Of a stretch of DNA of 64,000 bases, positions 44,501 to 55,700 are shown in pieces. A program made the translations under genes and the position numbers. A model generated the notes under the pieces. That model made no database searches, had not been told where the DNA came from, and worked only from the letters and a program-made list of their open reading frames with translations. Source of the stretch: Eudorina sp. 2006-703-Eu-15 (lineage: Eukaryota > Chlorophyta > Chlorophyceae > Chlamydomonadales > Volvocaceae); NCBI GenBank assembly GCA_003117195.1, contig BDSI01000034.1, forward strand, positions 248,001 to 312,000, given 5' to 3'. Each line of letters starts with the position of its first letter. The stretch's first letter is position 1.

Positions 44501-47500
44501 CGGCAGGTACCCGGCAGGCACCCCCCCAGTTGGGTGTCAGTGACCCCCTGGGACAGGGATAGGACGAATTGGGGTGGGAGCGAGGGACGGAGGGAGGGCG
44601 GTGCGGTAGGAGGGGGTGGAAGGGAGGGCTCTTGGGCTGCTGTGCTGGCTGGTTCGCGGATGGTGGCTGCAGCGGCTGCTTTTCAAAGTCACCCGCGCGC
44701 GACTACTGCGGCCTGCTGGTTCCATGCCGGCTCCTGTCCCCTCCCCTCCCTGCATCTGCGTGCTGACGCCAGGTTGAGCTGACACCGGTGTAACAATAAT
44801 AATAATCTGCGTGCTGACGAGCCCGCGCAGCCTGGGCGATCGTGTTCAAACTCATGGTACTGGCGTCCAGCCGAGACCCACCCCAGTTCCATTTCGCACC
44901 TTTCGTACATGCAGTCTGGCCGCGCACCTGCCCGTCATCACCAGCTGCCTGGGCCGCTTCGTGCCTTCCCTGGAGCGCTACGCCACCTCGGGGCGGCCCG
45001 TGGACATCCATAAGGCCCTGGGGGACCTTCTGCTGGAGATCACCGGGGAGCTGGCCTACGGGTGAGTGGGTGGGACGTTGTGTTGAGAGGTGGGCGGAAT
45101 GAGACGTTTACCTGTGTACGTACTATCACGTTGGCATGGTTCCACCCAAGTCAACCAAATAGGTTTACCTTGTTTCTATTCATGATTATATGTGTTATCG
45201 TGGACCCCGAGGGTCATCGGTGACAGCCGCAGCATGTTTTTATTCTTTTATATCTACCTAATATATCTATCAGCCCAAGCCACGGCCAGGTCCCGGATGC
45301 GTCCCTTGCTTGCTTGTTTCGACTGCCCACTGCCACGACGTGGCCGCGGCCCGCAGAGTCGACTTCAGGGTAGACTTTGACGAGCCCGGCTCGGATGCGG
45401 ATGCGGAGCGCTCCATGGAGGGGGAGCAGGGGCAGCGGCATAGCTCAAAGAACCTGCGGTCGGGCCCTGGTCTCGGAGCACACCTGGCCCGGGCCTGCCG
45501 GGCGACCTTCGCGGCAATGAAGCTCGAGTGCTCGTCCGTCTACCTGTTGATGCAGGTATGTACGGAATGCCCGGGCTGGCCATAGCTACACATCAGTGAT
45601 TAGCCAAATTTACCCAAGGGAATTCTTGTCCGGAGGATGTCGAAAACCTAGACAACTTGTGAAGGTTTTGTGCATAGCCTCGTTGTTCCACGTCTGACAA
45701 CGGCCCCTCCTCCGCCTTCATTCGCTTCAATCCTGGTCCCTCCGCGCTCTCCACCGCGCCGTCCCGCAGCTGGTGTTCCCCGCCCTCAGGCCCGTGATTC
45801 ACTTCCTGGCGCACCACTTCCCCGACCCCAACCAGCGCCGAGCAATGGAAGCCCGCTCCACCGTCGCCATCCTCAGCCGCCACCTGGTAAGGCAGTGGGC
45901 GGAGGCCAAGCAGCAGCAGCTGCAGCAGCAGCTACAGCAGGAGCCCGGCACCACCATCCGCTCCCCGACTGGGGGCCCGATGAAGCCGACGTGCTGCGCC
46001 GGTGCCCCCGACAGCGGCGAGTGCGAGGCCCCTCTGCGCGAGGTCGGTGGCGGCATCCGCGGCTCCAGCTTTCTGGCGGCCATGTTGGAGGGGCGCAAGG
46101 GGGCGAAGCAGGAGGACAGGCTGAGCGAGGTGGAGGTGAGGCCACGGTCGGGGTGGCGGGGAGGGCGGGTGGGCCGTGAGCGGGAGGGGAGCGGGAGGGT
46201 AAGGGGCCCGGTGTGGCGGGATGTATGTGGCGGCTCCCTCTTCAGGAGCTTATTAGCCATCGGTCAGGCTGAAGTCCTGCGACGTCGTTTGGGGGCCCCC
46301 ACCGTCGTGTGGTTCCCGAGTGCCCTACGTGTGTGGTTGGACAGGTTGCTGCGGGACGACAGCTACGTGTACGACACAACACACATACACACACGCCCGC
46401 ACACACATCTTGTGGAATGGCAACCAGCCCGCGGACATCGCCACCATCCAGCAGCACCCTAGAGCCCATCGATCTGTATAAGGGCCCAGCGGCCCCCTCC
46501 ACCGGCTCCTGAATCCTATTCCAGGTCCTTGCCCAGAGCATTACCTTCATCTTGGCGTCGTACGAGACCAGCAGCAACACCACCGCCTTGGCCCTGCTGC
46601 TGCTGGCCAGCCACCCCGAGGCCCAGCTGCGGCTGCAGGAGGAGGTGGACGGGGTGGCGGGGAGGGAGATCAGCCCGGAGGTGCTGGCGGGGCAGGTGGG
46701 TCGGTGGGCTGCGGATCGAAATGCGCAATAGCTGATAGCTCCCGTGTGGTCTAGCAAGCGAGGCGATACATTTATGTCGTGAAGTACTCGACAGATAAAA
46801 AGTCCCCGCCAGCTAGCGCAACAAGAAAGCGGCCTGCGGCGCCTTTTCTGTTCCTTTCCGTACAGCTGCCGTACACGGAGGCCGTGCTTAAGGAGACCAT
46901 GCGGCTATACCCGGCGGTCCCAGTGATGCAACGCCACGCAAAGGCGGACATCGACCTGGGGGGCGGACGGGTGGTGCCCAGGTGAGGTATGAAGCGCCAG
47001 GTGGGATATACTCATATCGTCATATGTATATGTAGCAGGGTGGTGTATGCGAGGGTAGCGCTCAGGTATCCAGCCATAACCTCTGCTGTGTCGCACGCCG
47101 CACGGGTCACCGTTACCCGCAGCCTGCAGCCTAAGCCTTTTTGTGACCACACACAGAAAATAGTTCCTGCATATATAAAGGACCAATTGCTTCAACGGGG
47201 ATGCCTCGTTGCTGTAACAGTGGATGGTCGCCGCAACGGCTCCTTCGTTCCTGCGCCGTTCCCTAACCATGCGTCCTACCTACGCGACCCGCGCCCTCCA
47301 CCCTCCCGCCGCCCTCCTCCCCCAAGGGGCGCATTCCTGGCGCTGTCCAACTACAACCTGCACCACAATCCCGCCCTGTGGCCCGAGCCCGAGCGCTTCC
47401 TGCCCGAGCGCTTCATGCCGGGCGGCGCCGCCAGCTCCGCCCACCCCGCGGCTTGGGCGGGCTTCGGAATGGGGGCGAGGATGTGTGTGGGCCACAAGCT

Positions 47501-47831
47501 GGCCATGATGGTGGGTGGCGGCACAAGTAAGCCTCAACCGACCGCCCGAGCCTGCCTGCTAGCTTGTCTGTCCAGTCATGTCGGTCCCACATCGTACGAC
47601 ACCGTTGAGTAACCCCAACCTACCGCTCCAGCTGCCTGTCCATCCCACCTCCCCTGTCTCCGGGCACTGCCCCTCTCCACCTCCCAGGTCACCCAGGCCA
47701 CCCTGGTATCCCTGCTGCGGCGCTACACCTTCGAGTTGGCCCCCGGGCAGCAGCCGACGCCTGCCATGACCACCTTCGGACCTCAGAACGGAGTGTGGCT
47801 GCGAGTGCGCAGCAGGGGCTCAGCAGCCTGA
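41535..47831 (+). CDS. Cytochrome P450, array copy 2 (13 exons)
   Basis: Exons: 41535-41588, 42363-42426, 42617-42720, 42936-42988, 43615-43722, 44418-44477, 44915-45061, 45357-45555, 45770-46135, 46525-46695, 46866-46981, 47327-47510, 47688-47831. They total 1770 nt and encode 589 residues. Intron positions and phases match copy 1 exactly. Motifs: PGPFGLPFLGNLP, I-helix ASYETSSNTT, ExxR ETMR, EPERFLPERF and heme loop FGMGARMCVG. Exon 8 is longer than in copy 1 and exon 9 carries a Gln-rich insert (QQQLQQQLQQ). The start MALLINPRGLLL gives a short N-terminal anchor. All catalytic motifs are intact, so the gene looks functional. Its middle (44352-46505) is nearly identical to copy 3. Confidence 0.88.
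41689..42019. repeat. MITE-like insert with GGGGTCC inverted ends, P450-2 intron 1
   Basis: It starts ggggtccgctgtaacgtt and ends in the near-inverse (aatgatgttgcagtgg ... gacccc). The same element occurs at 49887-50190 in P450 copy 3 at the equivalent place, so it predates that duplication. There is no coding capacity. Confidence 0.55.
44032..44259. repeat. MITE-like insert related to the GGGGTCC family, P450-2 intron 5
   Basis: The left end is ggggtccgctgcaacattta. The right end is the inverse pattern tgaatgaacgttacagcgg. A relative lies in copy 3 near 52775. The ends are degenerate. Confidence 0.45.
44352..46505 (+). repeat. Near-identical block shared with P450-3, copy 2 side
   Basis: It matches 53022-55190 at an offset of 8670 through exons 6-9 and all intervening introns, with only scattered substitutions plus a 9-bp indel near 46329. 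Introns outside the block have diverged much more. Confidence 0.85.
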
Positions 47832-48112
47832 GGGGGAAGTAAAGGGAGTGGCGCGGCTCAGCTGCCTTGATGTGCCCACTTTGTCATTTCCCAGCATTTG
47901 TGAATTGGTTGCAAATGGACACGGTTCTGCATCGATGGAGCGCGTTAATGGCGGATCCCACGGGGTATGGCTGACACTGTTCGCAACTAGGCCTGCGGAA
48001 CTAGATTGGCGGGCGCAGCGGCAACACGGATTGAGCAAGCTGAGGGTAGCTGTGTGAGGAGGCATCTTCTTTGGATTGCTTGTGTGAAACGTTGTATCGA
48101 GAGGCCCCAATG

Positions 48113-48555
48113 ATTGTGTGTGTGTTACATGGTTGGGGGTGCATCGATAATATAACCCCAGATATACCTGTACAACTACCCATACGAGCCGTAGGCCCAA
48201 GGGCACGCGAAAAACGCCTAAAAGCACGCGCATGATGACAATCCAATAGCAGGAAAAAAGGAGACTACTACCGTCCAAAGAGGACGATTGAGTTGCGGTG
48301 GGCCCACATGCGCTCCAAAAGTCTTGCTAACCGAGCCGGGTCCCAGGCCATGGCTTCCAGCATGGTAGTGAAATGGGGAGAACCCCCCTCCGCGCGAATA
48401 CTGCCGTACACCGGACATACTAGCTAGACATGCTTTTCGTCCTCGACCTGACCTTCAACCCCACAGCAACGACAGACCCGCAGTTCCCAAGGTACACGAT
48501 GTCTGCCCCTACGCCCTCTGTTGGCCTCCAGCGCCCAGCAAGACAACCGAACGGT
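48113..48555 (-). pseudogene. 5'-truncated non-LTR retrotransposon downstream of P450-2
   Basis: The same family as 34595-35335: CWALEANRGRRGRHRVPW, then CRCCGVEGQVEDEKHV, after which the frame is broken by a stop and shifts. The 3' end again has gttacatggttgggggtgc next to a GT/AC run. It was inserted into the duplicated P450 downstream flank; host sequence resumes at about 48556. Confidence 0.72.
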
Positions 48556-49737
48556 ATGTGGCGTGAAAGTGGCGTGTCCATGGTAAAGTAAGACTGTAAG
48601 CAAATGTGGATCACGGTCGGTATTATTATTTATCTTACCGTTGATGACCCGCGGGTCATCGGTGACAGCCGTATGCTGAAGCGTGCGAGGGCTCGAGCGA
48701 CAGTGTCGCGCGGGGGAGAGGCAAACAAGCCCGCACGGGGTTCGCGGGGATTGTGTCCGACGTCTACCTCTGGGAGCCGGGTAAACAGGTGGGCCGCAGC
48801 TTGAGACATATACATTTATTGCGAGTGAGAACATGCGCGGAAGGTCACTCGCCAGCAACGACAACGAACGCGGACACGGCGTCGGGTGCTGAGCTCGCGC
48901 ACCGTCGTCGCGGGTTTGCGTTTGCGGTTTGTATGTTTGGAAGTTGCGGAAGTTAAGCGAGGCGCCTGCGAAATCTACTCCCCACAGGGGCGTTATGTTC
49001 TGGTTAGTCATCATAGGCGTGGAGGGTGGTCCGGGTCCGTTGCTTGGTGACGAATTCAAATTTGTGGCTCTGGTCTTTCGTGAACCTTTCAAATTTTAAC
49101 CTTGCGTGGATCGCAGCTCGGTGCTGCGATGAGTATGATGTGTCATGAGCAGCGCATTGCGCAAGCGTCCACGAATCTACGAGCTATATGCTGACTAGGC
49201 AGGCCTAACCGCCGACGCCTCGGCCGCGCGAATAAGCGCGCGCAGCCCGCGATGTCTCAATTGCTGTCGTGCGGCCGAATCAGGATGAAGACAGTACGCA
49301 AAATTATATCGTTGTGCGGCAGCGGCTTTGCGGCTAAGCGCACAAGCCCTAACCGACCAGGCAGGTCCAACCGCCGCGCGGTCAAGATCCCAGGAGATCC
49401 CCACCAGCGCGCAGCAGTGCTGCAGCCGACCGCAGCGTCGCCACACCCGGTAGTCGCACCGACTTGACTGTGGTCGGTTTCTTTATGCGTGGGCAAAACA
49501 CGGTTGTTGACCGCATCCTCCAGACGCTCTTCATTTCTGACGAGTATGATCGCCAGGCCCTAGGCCTTTGAGTGATCAGCAGCGCGACCGTTCTCCGCTC
49601 CCTGTCCAACTGGGTCGGCGAAGGCGAATTCGCCGGACCCGCCCGGAGGAAGCGCGCAGCCGAGGCGCGCCGCGCCGCGCGCAGTCTCATCCACCCCCGC
49701 TGCCCTTCACCCCGACGGCGGCGGGCTCCACGCCCTG
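48556..49737. other. Intergenic between P450 copies 2 and 3
   Basis: Homologous to 40470-41534. It contains a candidate TGTAA for copy 2 at 48595-48599, the motif gggtcatcggtgacagcc near 48653, and the promoter of copy 3. No other gene is seen. Confidence 0.6.
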
Positions 49738-52700
49738 ATGGCCTTCCTCGGGGGGCTGCTGCTCACCGCCCTGGCGGTACTGGTGGGTTGAGCGGGACAC
49801 GGGGGGAGCTTGATCGGGTTGACACTTGCGGATCGGAACACGACCTGCGCTGCACTACTGTTGGCATCGCTACTCATGATCCCCTTGGGGTCCGCTGTAA
49901 CGTTCATTCATTCATGCTCAGAAGAGGCCAGGGTGTCCGTTTCCGCGAGGGCGGCAGCGCGGTACAGCGCGTCATGGGTTCGTGGGTGGCCTGGGACCAG
50001 GGTGGACCCGCCCATGACGTTGCGTTGCGTTGGGAGTCTCGGAGGCGCCGATGTAGGAATGCCCCCACGCGAGTGAGGCCGCCATGCGGGGAGAGACGTG
50101 ACAGCGAGCGGACCCACGTAGCGGCCATCGGTTCGTTCCCAGGCATAGAGTGACTCGCTTTCCATCATTAATGATGTTGCAGTGGACCCCGCGGGAGGGC
50201 GGCGGGACTCACTGAGAGATGCCTCAACAACATTACGAGGTGCACCCTGAGCGTTGATCGTTGACCGTTTTTGGGTCAACGGTTATGCGATGTCGGTCGG
50301 TCCTCCTCGAGCTCCCCCCTTAAGAACTGATGTTATTACCAAGGATACTACAGTAATGATATCTGATATGTGCGCCTGGTGCTACCCTACATCTCACTCC
50401 CCTGGCACACCCGGGCATGCTGTCTCCCACCCGCCCTAAGACCCCGTTGCTGCATTCCCTGCTTGCTGCCCTTCCCCTGCTTGCCGCCACTTCAGGCGGC
50501 CTGCCTGGTGTGGATGGGGCTGTACCCGCTGCGGAGGTGGAGGTACCGCCGCTTCCCGGGTGGGTGGGAACGTGGGTGGGTGGCGAGATGTGGGCCGCTG
50601 GGTGAGCGGGCGGGCGGCCGCTTTGGGGTGGTGCTCTGGTGGACGAATGAGCCAGCCAACCAGCCGTTGCGCAGCCAACCAAACATCCTTCCAACCGACC
50701 AGACCGCGCGCGTCATCAACTCCCCGCCCGCCCGGGGAGCCATATCCCGAACGTGGCCCGCCACCCGGTCGTCCGTCCCCGCGTCCCGCTTGCTCCCCCT
50801 GTCGTACATGCCGTACATGTCGTACGGCCTCCCGTCCCATATCCCACTCCCCCTCGTCCGCCCCGTCCTCTTTCGCGCCGCGCTGCCGCCCCGCAATTCT
50901 CGCATACTGCTTTCTTTTTGATGTTTGCTTTTGTCATTCCGTACTGTAGTTGCCACCCTCACTCACTCCGTTCCTCGGCTTCCCTCCCTGCACCCTGGAC
51001 ATCGCTCGCGGCGCCGCTACTCCGTCTACCACCACAGGTCGGTAAAGTATCTGTCCTCTCCGGGTTGGGCCGGGTTCGCAAATTGCTTGTTATTGTACTG
51101 CGGCAGCGCGGCCGCGCCGCCACGCGCCCGCGCGCGGTCTCTATCTTTCCGTTGCTATGCAGGTACCGCACCACGTAAGTATACTGAGTTATGCTGGGTG
51201 TGCCCGGGTTCGTTCTTCGGGTTTAGTCCTTTTTTCAATTTAATCCCCGCCCGCCAACATCCGGCCCCGGCCCCGGCCGGCATCCGGCATCCGGCCCCGG
51301 TCCCTTCGGGCTGCCCTCCCCCAGGTCCCTTCGGGCTGCCCTTCCTGGGCAACCTGCCGCGGATCATCTCTAGGGACATCACATCCTACTTGTCGTACGC
51401 GGCAGACAAGTACGGCCCTGTTTGTAAGGTAGGAAGACGGACATTTTTACGGGGATTATTCACACTTGCTCAGAGCTCTTTCACTCTGGCCCCTGAAGCA
51501 GCGCGGCCCGTGTTGCCGAGGGACTGAGCCGCCCTGCATGCGGGACTACTCAGCTTGCGGGCCACTCGACAATGCGTCGGAGCGCTGCGGCTCATCCCGA
51601 ACCCCTCACCACCTGACCACCGAACCACCTCCCAACCCTGACTTAACATATGTGTCCAGGTTTGGTTCGGCACTCGGCCCTGGCTGGTAGTCAGCGACCC
51701 CGACCTGGTGCGGTGAGTGAATGGGTGAATGAATGAGGGACGGGGATGGATGGGCAGGGTATACTTCTGGAAACGTCCAGGGCAGGGAGGCAGGCGACAC
51801 AAGATCTGAGACTGGTGGGCTTCACGGCGGCTCAGCTCAGGATGCCGACACTGCAGCACCTTGGAGGTTGACCCGCGGGTGCAGTCCCGCACGTGCTGCC
51901 GGCGTGCTGCCTCTGCCCGCACTCTACGACAGTCCGCCCGACTGTCGCGTCGACGCTGCTGTGCTGCTGTGCGGAATTCACATTCGCGTTCACATTCACA
52001 TTCACATTCACGTCCGCACCGGTCCGTATCGTCCGACGCATATCGAGCCGTGAGCGTGAGGGCAGTTACCGAACCGCAATACTTGGCGACTTACTACCAG
52101 GTGTGCCACACAGATGCGCATTTCCCCCCTGGATGTGACCGGCCTCGTTCTGGATGGACTTGGCTTTCACTTCACGCGAATTCCGTTGATCCCCATTGTC
52201 CACCTCCCCTCTGGCATTAAGCGCAGTTCGTATCTGTATGCCAATGCGCTGTGCATCACCGGTAACCGCCCCCTTTTCCACCTCCCCGCCTCGCTCGCGG
52301 GGGCGCCCCGCCACCGGCCCCGCTTGCCGGTTCTCTTGCTCCCGGTTCCGCGCAGCAAGCTCGCCATGCAGTCCACCGCCCGGCCCCCTGACCTGGCCAC
52401 CTACCTGGATGTGCTGACCGGCGAGAACCGACTGACGGAGGACGCCAGCGCCTTCTTCGCGCAGTGGGTGGTATAACACATGGGTCATCATGGATGCATG
52501 AATGGATACTTGGATAGATAGACATGGAGAGATGCAGGAATGGAGCATGGAGGGATGGCGAGATGGGCGAACACGGCAAACGATACAGGCTAAAAAGGAG
52601 GGAAGAAGCGGTGGGGAGACCTGGTCTGGGCAGAACTACCCAAGGGATGCCCGTGGGTTACGCACTGCCATGTATGTACCGATGCAAGGTAGTGCCACAC

Positions 52701-55700
52701 GTTTGCTGGGGTACACCGGGTAGAAAATAAAAAACAGACCAAACACACCGGGGGGACACCGAGGATCCCCTTGCGGGGTCCGCTGCAACATTTATCCATT
52801 TATTGATCCATCCACGTTTGTATGCGCTGAGCGAGAAGACTCGGGGCCGGATAGCGGGGTAGGCAAGGGCTTCAATGTATGTGCCCCGGGTGTACCGTAT
52901 TCGCGTCACGGAGTCAGGGAATCGGAACCCCCCGGTGCCCCGGCATGTGTTGGGGGGTGCTGATGCCCTCGGCCTGATGGAATGGAGTGACGTGGCCGTG
53001 CGTGGCTCGGAAGCCCAGCCCGCCCATGGCAAGCTAGAGCGCTGATGACACCGTCCGCGGGGCGCCCTCTCGACCTCCCTCCGGCAGTGGCGACGTCTGG
53101 CGGCGGGGACGTAAGGCCTTCGAGGTGGCCATCATCCACCCTGCCAGGTGGGTTTAAGGGGTTAGACCCCCGGCAGGTACCCGGCAGGCACCCCCCCAGT
53201 TGGGTGTCAGTGACCCCCTGGGACAGGGATAGGACGAATTGGGGTGGGAGCGAGGGACGGAGGAAGGGCGGTGCGGTAGAAGGGGGTGGAAGGGAGGGCT
53301 CTTGGGCTGCTGTGCTGGCTGGTTCGCGGATGGTGGCTGCAGCGGCTGCTTTTCAAAGTCACCCGCGCGCGACTACTGCGGCCTGCTGGTTCCATGCCGG
53401 CTCCTGTCCCCTCCCCTCCCTGCATCTGCGTGCTGACGCCAGGTTGAGCTGACACCGGTGTAACAATAATAATAATCTGCGTGCTGACGAGCCCGCGCAG
53501 CCTGGGCGATCGTGTTCAAACTCATGGTACTGGCGTCCAGCCGAGACCCACCCCAGTTCCATTTCGCACCTTTCGTACATGCAGTCTGGCCGCGCACCTG
53601 CCCGTCATCACCAGCTGCCTGGGCCGCTTCGTGCCTTCCCTGGAGCGCTACGCCACCTCGGGGCGGCCCGTGGACATCCATAAGGCCCTGGGGGACCTCC
53701 TGCTGGAGATCACCGGGGAGCTGGCCTACGGGTGAGTGGGTGGGACGTTGTGTTGAGAGGTGGGCGGAATGAGACGTTTACCTGTGTACGTACTATCACG
53801 TTGGCATGGTTCCACCCAAGTCAACCAAATAGGTTTACCTTGTTTCTATTCATGATTATATGTGTTATCGTGGACCCCGAGGGTCATCGGTGACAGCCGC
53901 AGCATGTTTTTATTCTTTTATATCTACCTAATATATCTATCAGCCCAAGCCACGGCCAGGTCCCGGATGCGTCCCTTGCTTGCTTGTTTCGACTGCCCAC
54001 TGCCACGACGTGGCCGCGGCCCGCAGAGTCGACTTCAGGGTAGACTTTGACGAGCCCGGCTCGGATGCGGATGCGGAGCGCTCCATGGAGGGGGAGCAGG
54101 GGCAGCGGCATAGCTCAAAGAACCTGCGGTCGGGCCCTGGTCTCGGAGCACACCTGGCCCGGGCCTGCCGGGCGACCTTCGCGGCAATGAAGCTCGAGTG
54201 CTCGTCCGTCTACCTGTTGATGCAGGTATGTACGGAATGCCCGGGCTGGCCATAGCTACACATCAGTGATTAGCCAAATTTACCCAAGGGAATTCTTGTC
54301 CGGAGGATGTCGAAAACCTAGACAACTTGTGAAGGTTTTGTGCATAGCCTCGTTGTTCCACGTCTGACAACGGCCCCTCCTCCGCCTTCATTCGCTTCAA
54401 TCCTGGTCCCTCCGCGCTCTCCACCGCGCCGTCCCGCAGCTGGTGTTCCCCGCCCTCAGGCCCGTGATTCACTTCCTGGCGCACCACTTCCCCGACCCCA
54501 ACCAGCGCCGAGCAATGGAAGCCCGCTCCACCGTCGCCATCCTCAGCCGCCACCTGGTAAGGCAGTGGGCGGAGGCCAAGCAGCAGCAGCTGCAGCAGCA
54601 GCTACAGCAGGAACCCAACACCACCATCCGCTCCCCGACTGGGGGCCCGATGAAGCCGACGTGCTGCGCCGGTGCCCCCGACAGCGGCGAGTGCGAGGCC
54701 CCTCTGCGCGAGGTCGGTGGCGGCATCCGCGGCTCCAGCTTTCTGGCGGCCATGTTGGAGGGGCGCAAGGGGGCGAAGCAGGAGGACAGGCTGAGCGAGG
54801 TGGAGGTGAGGCCACGGTCGGGGTGGCGGGGAGGGCGGGTGGGCCGTGAGCGGGAGGGGAGCGGGAGGGTAAGGGGCCCGGTGTGGCGGGATGTATGTGG
54901 CGGCTCCCTCTTCAGGAGCTTATTAGCCATCGGTCAGGCTGAAGTCCTGCGACGTCGTTTGGGGGCCCCCACCGTCGTGTGGTTCCCGAGTGCCCTACGG
55001 ACGGTGGCGTGTGTGGTTGGACAGGTTGCTGCGGGACGACAGCTACGTGTACGACACAACACACATACACACACGCCCGCACACACATCTTGTGGAATGG
55101 CAACCAGCCCGCGGACATCGCCACCATCCAGCAGCACCCTAGAGCCCATCGATCTGTATAAGGGCCCAGCGGCCCCCTCCACCGGCTCCTGACTCCCATT
55201 CCAGGTCCTCGCCCAGAGCATGACCTTCATCCTGGCGTCGTACGAGACCAGCAGCAACACCACCTCCTTGGCCCTGTTGCTGCTGGCCAACCACCCCGAG
55301 GCCCAGCAGCGGCTGCTGGAGGAGGTGGACGGGGTGGCGGGGAGGGAGATCAGCCCGGAGATGCTGGCGGGGCAGGTGGGTCGGTGGCCGTGCCGTTGGA
55401 CTAGCGTTCGGGGCGGCGATACACACGAAGGGCGATGTTGAGAGGGATGGAGGCCAGCGGTGAGCGGGGGATCTAGGAGAGGGCTCCAAGCGGTAGGACT
55501 GCTTGCTAAATGGTGGCAAGGAACTTCCTTACAAATCTCGGCGAAAAATAAAATAAAGTGCGGATCGAAATGCGCGATAGCATATAGCTCCCGTGTGGTC
55601 CAGCAAGCGAGGAGATAGGTACATGTCGTGAGCGAGGCACTCGACAGATAATTGTTATTTTAGGCCTTGCCCAAAATGTGATTTGTGGCGCAAGGTGAGA

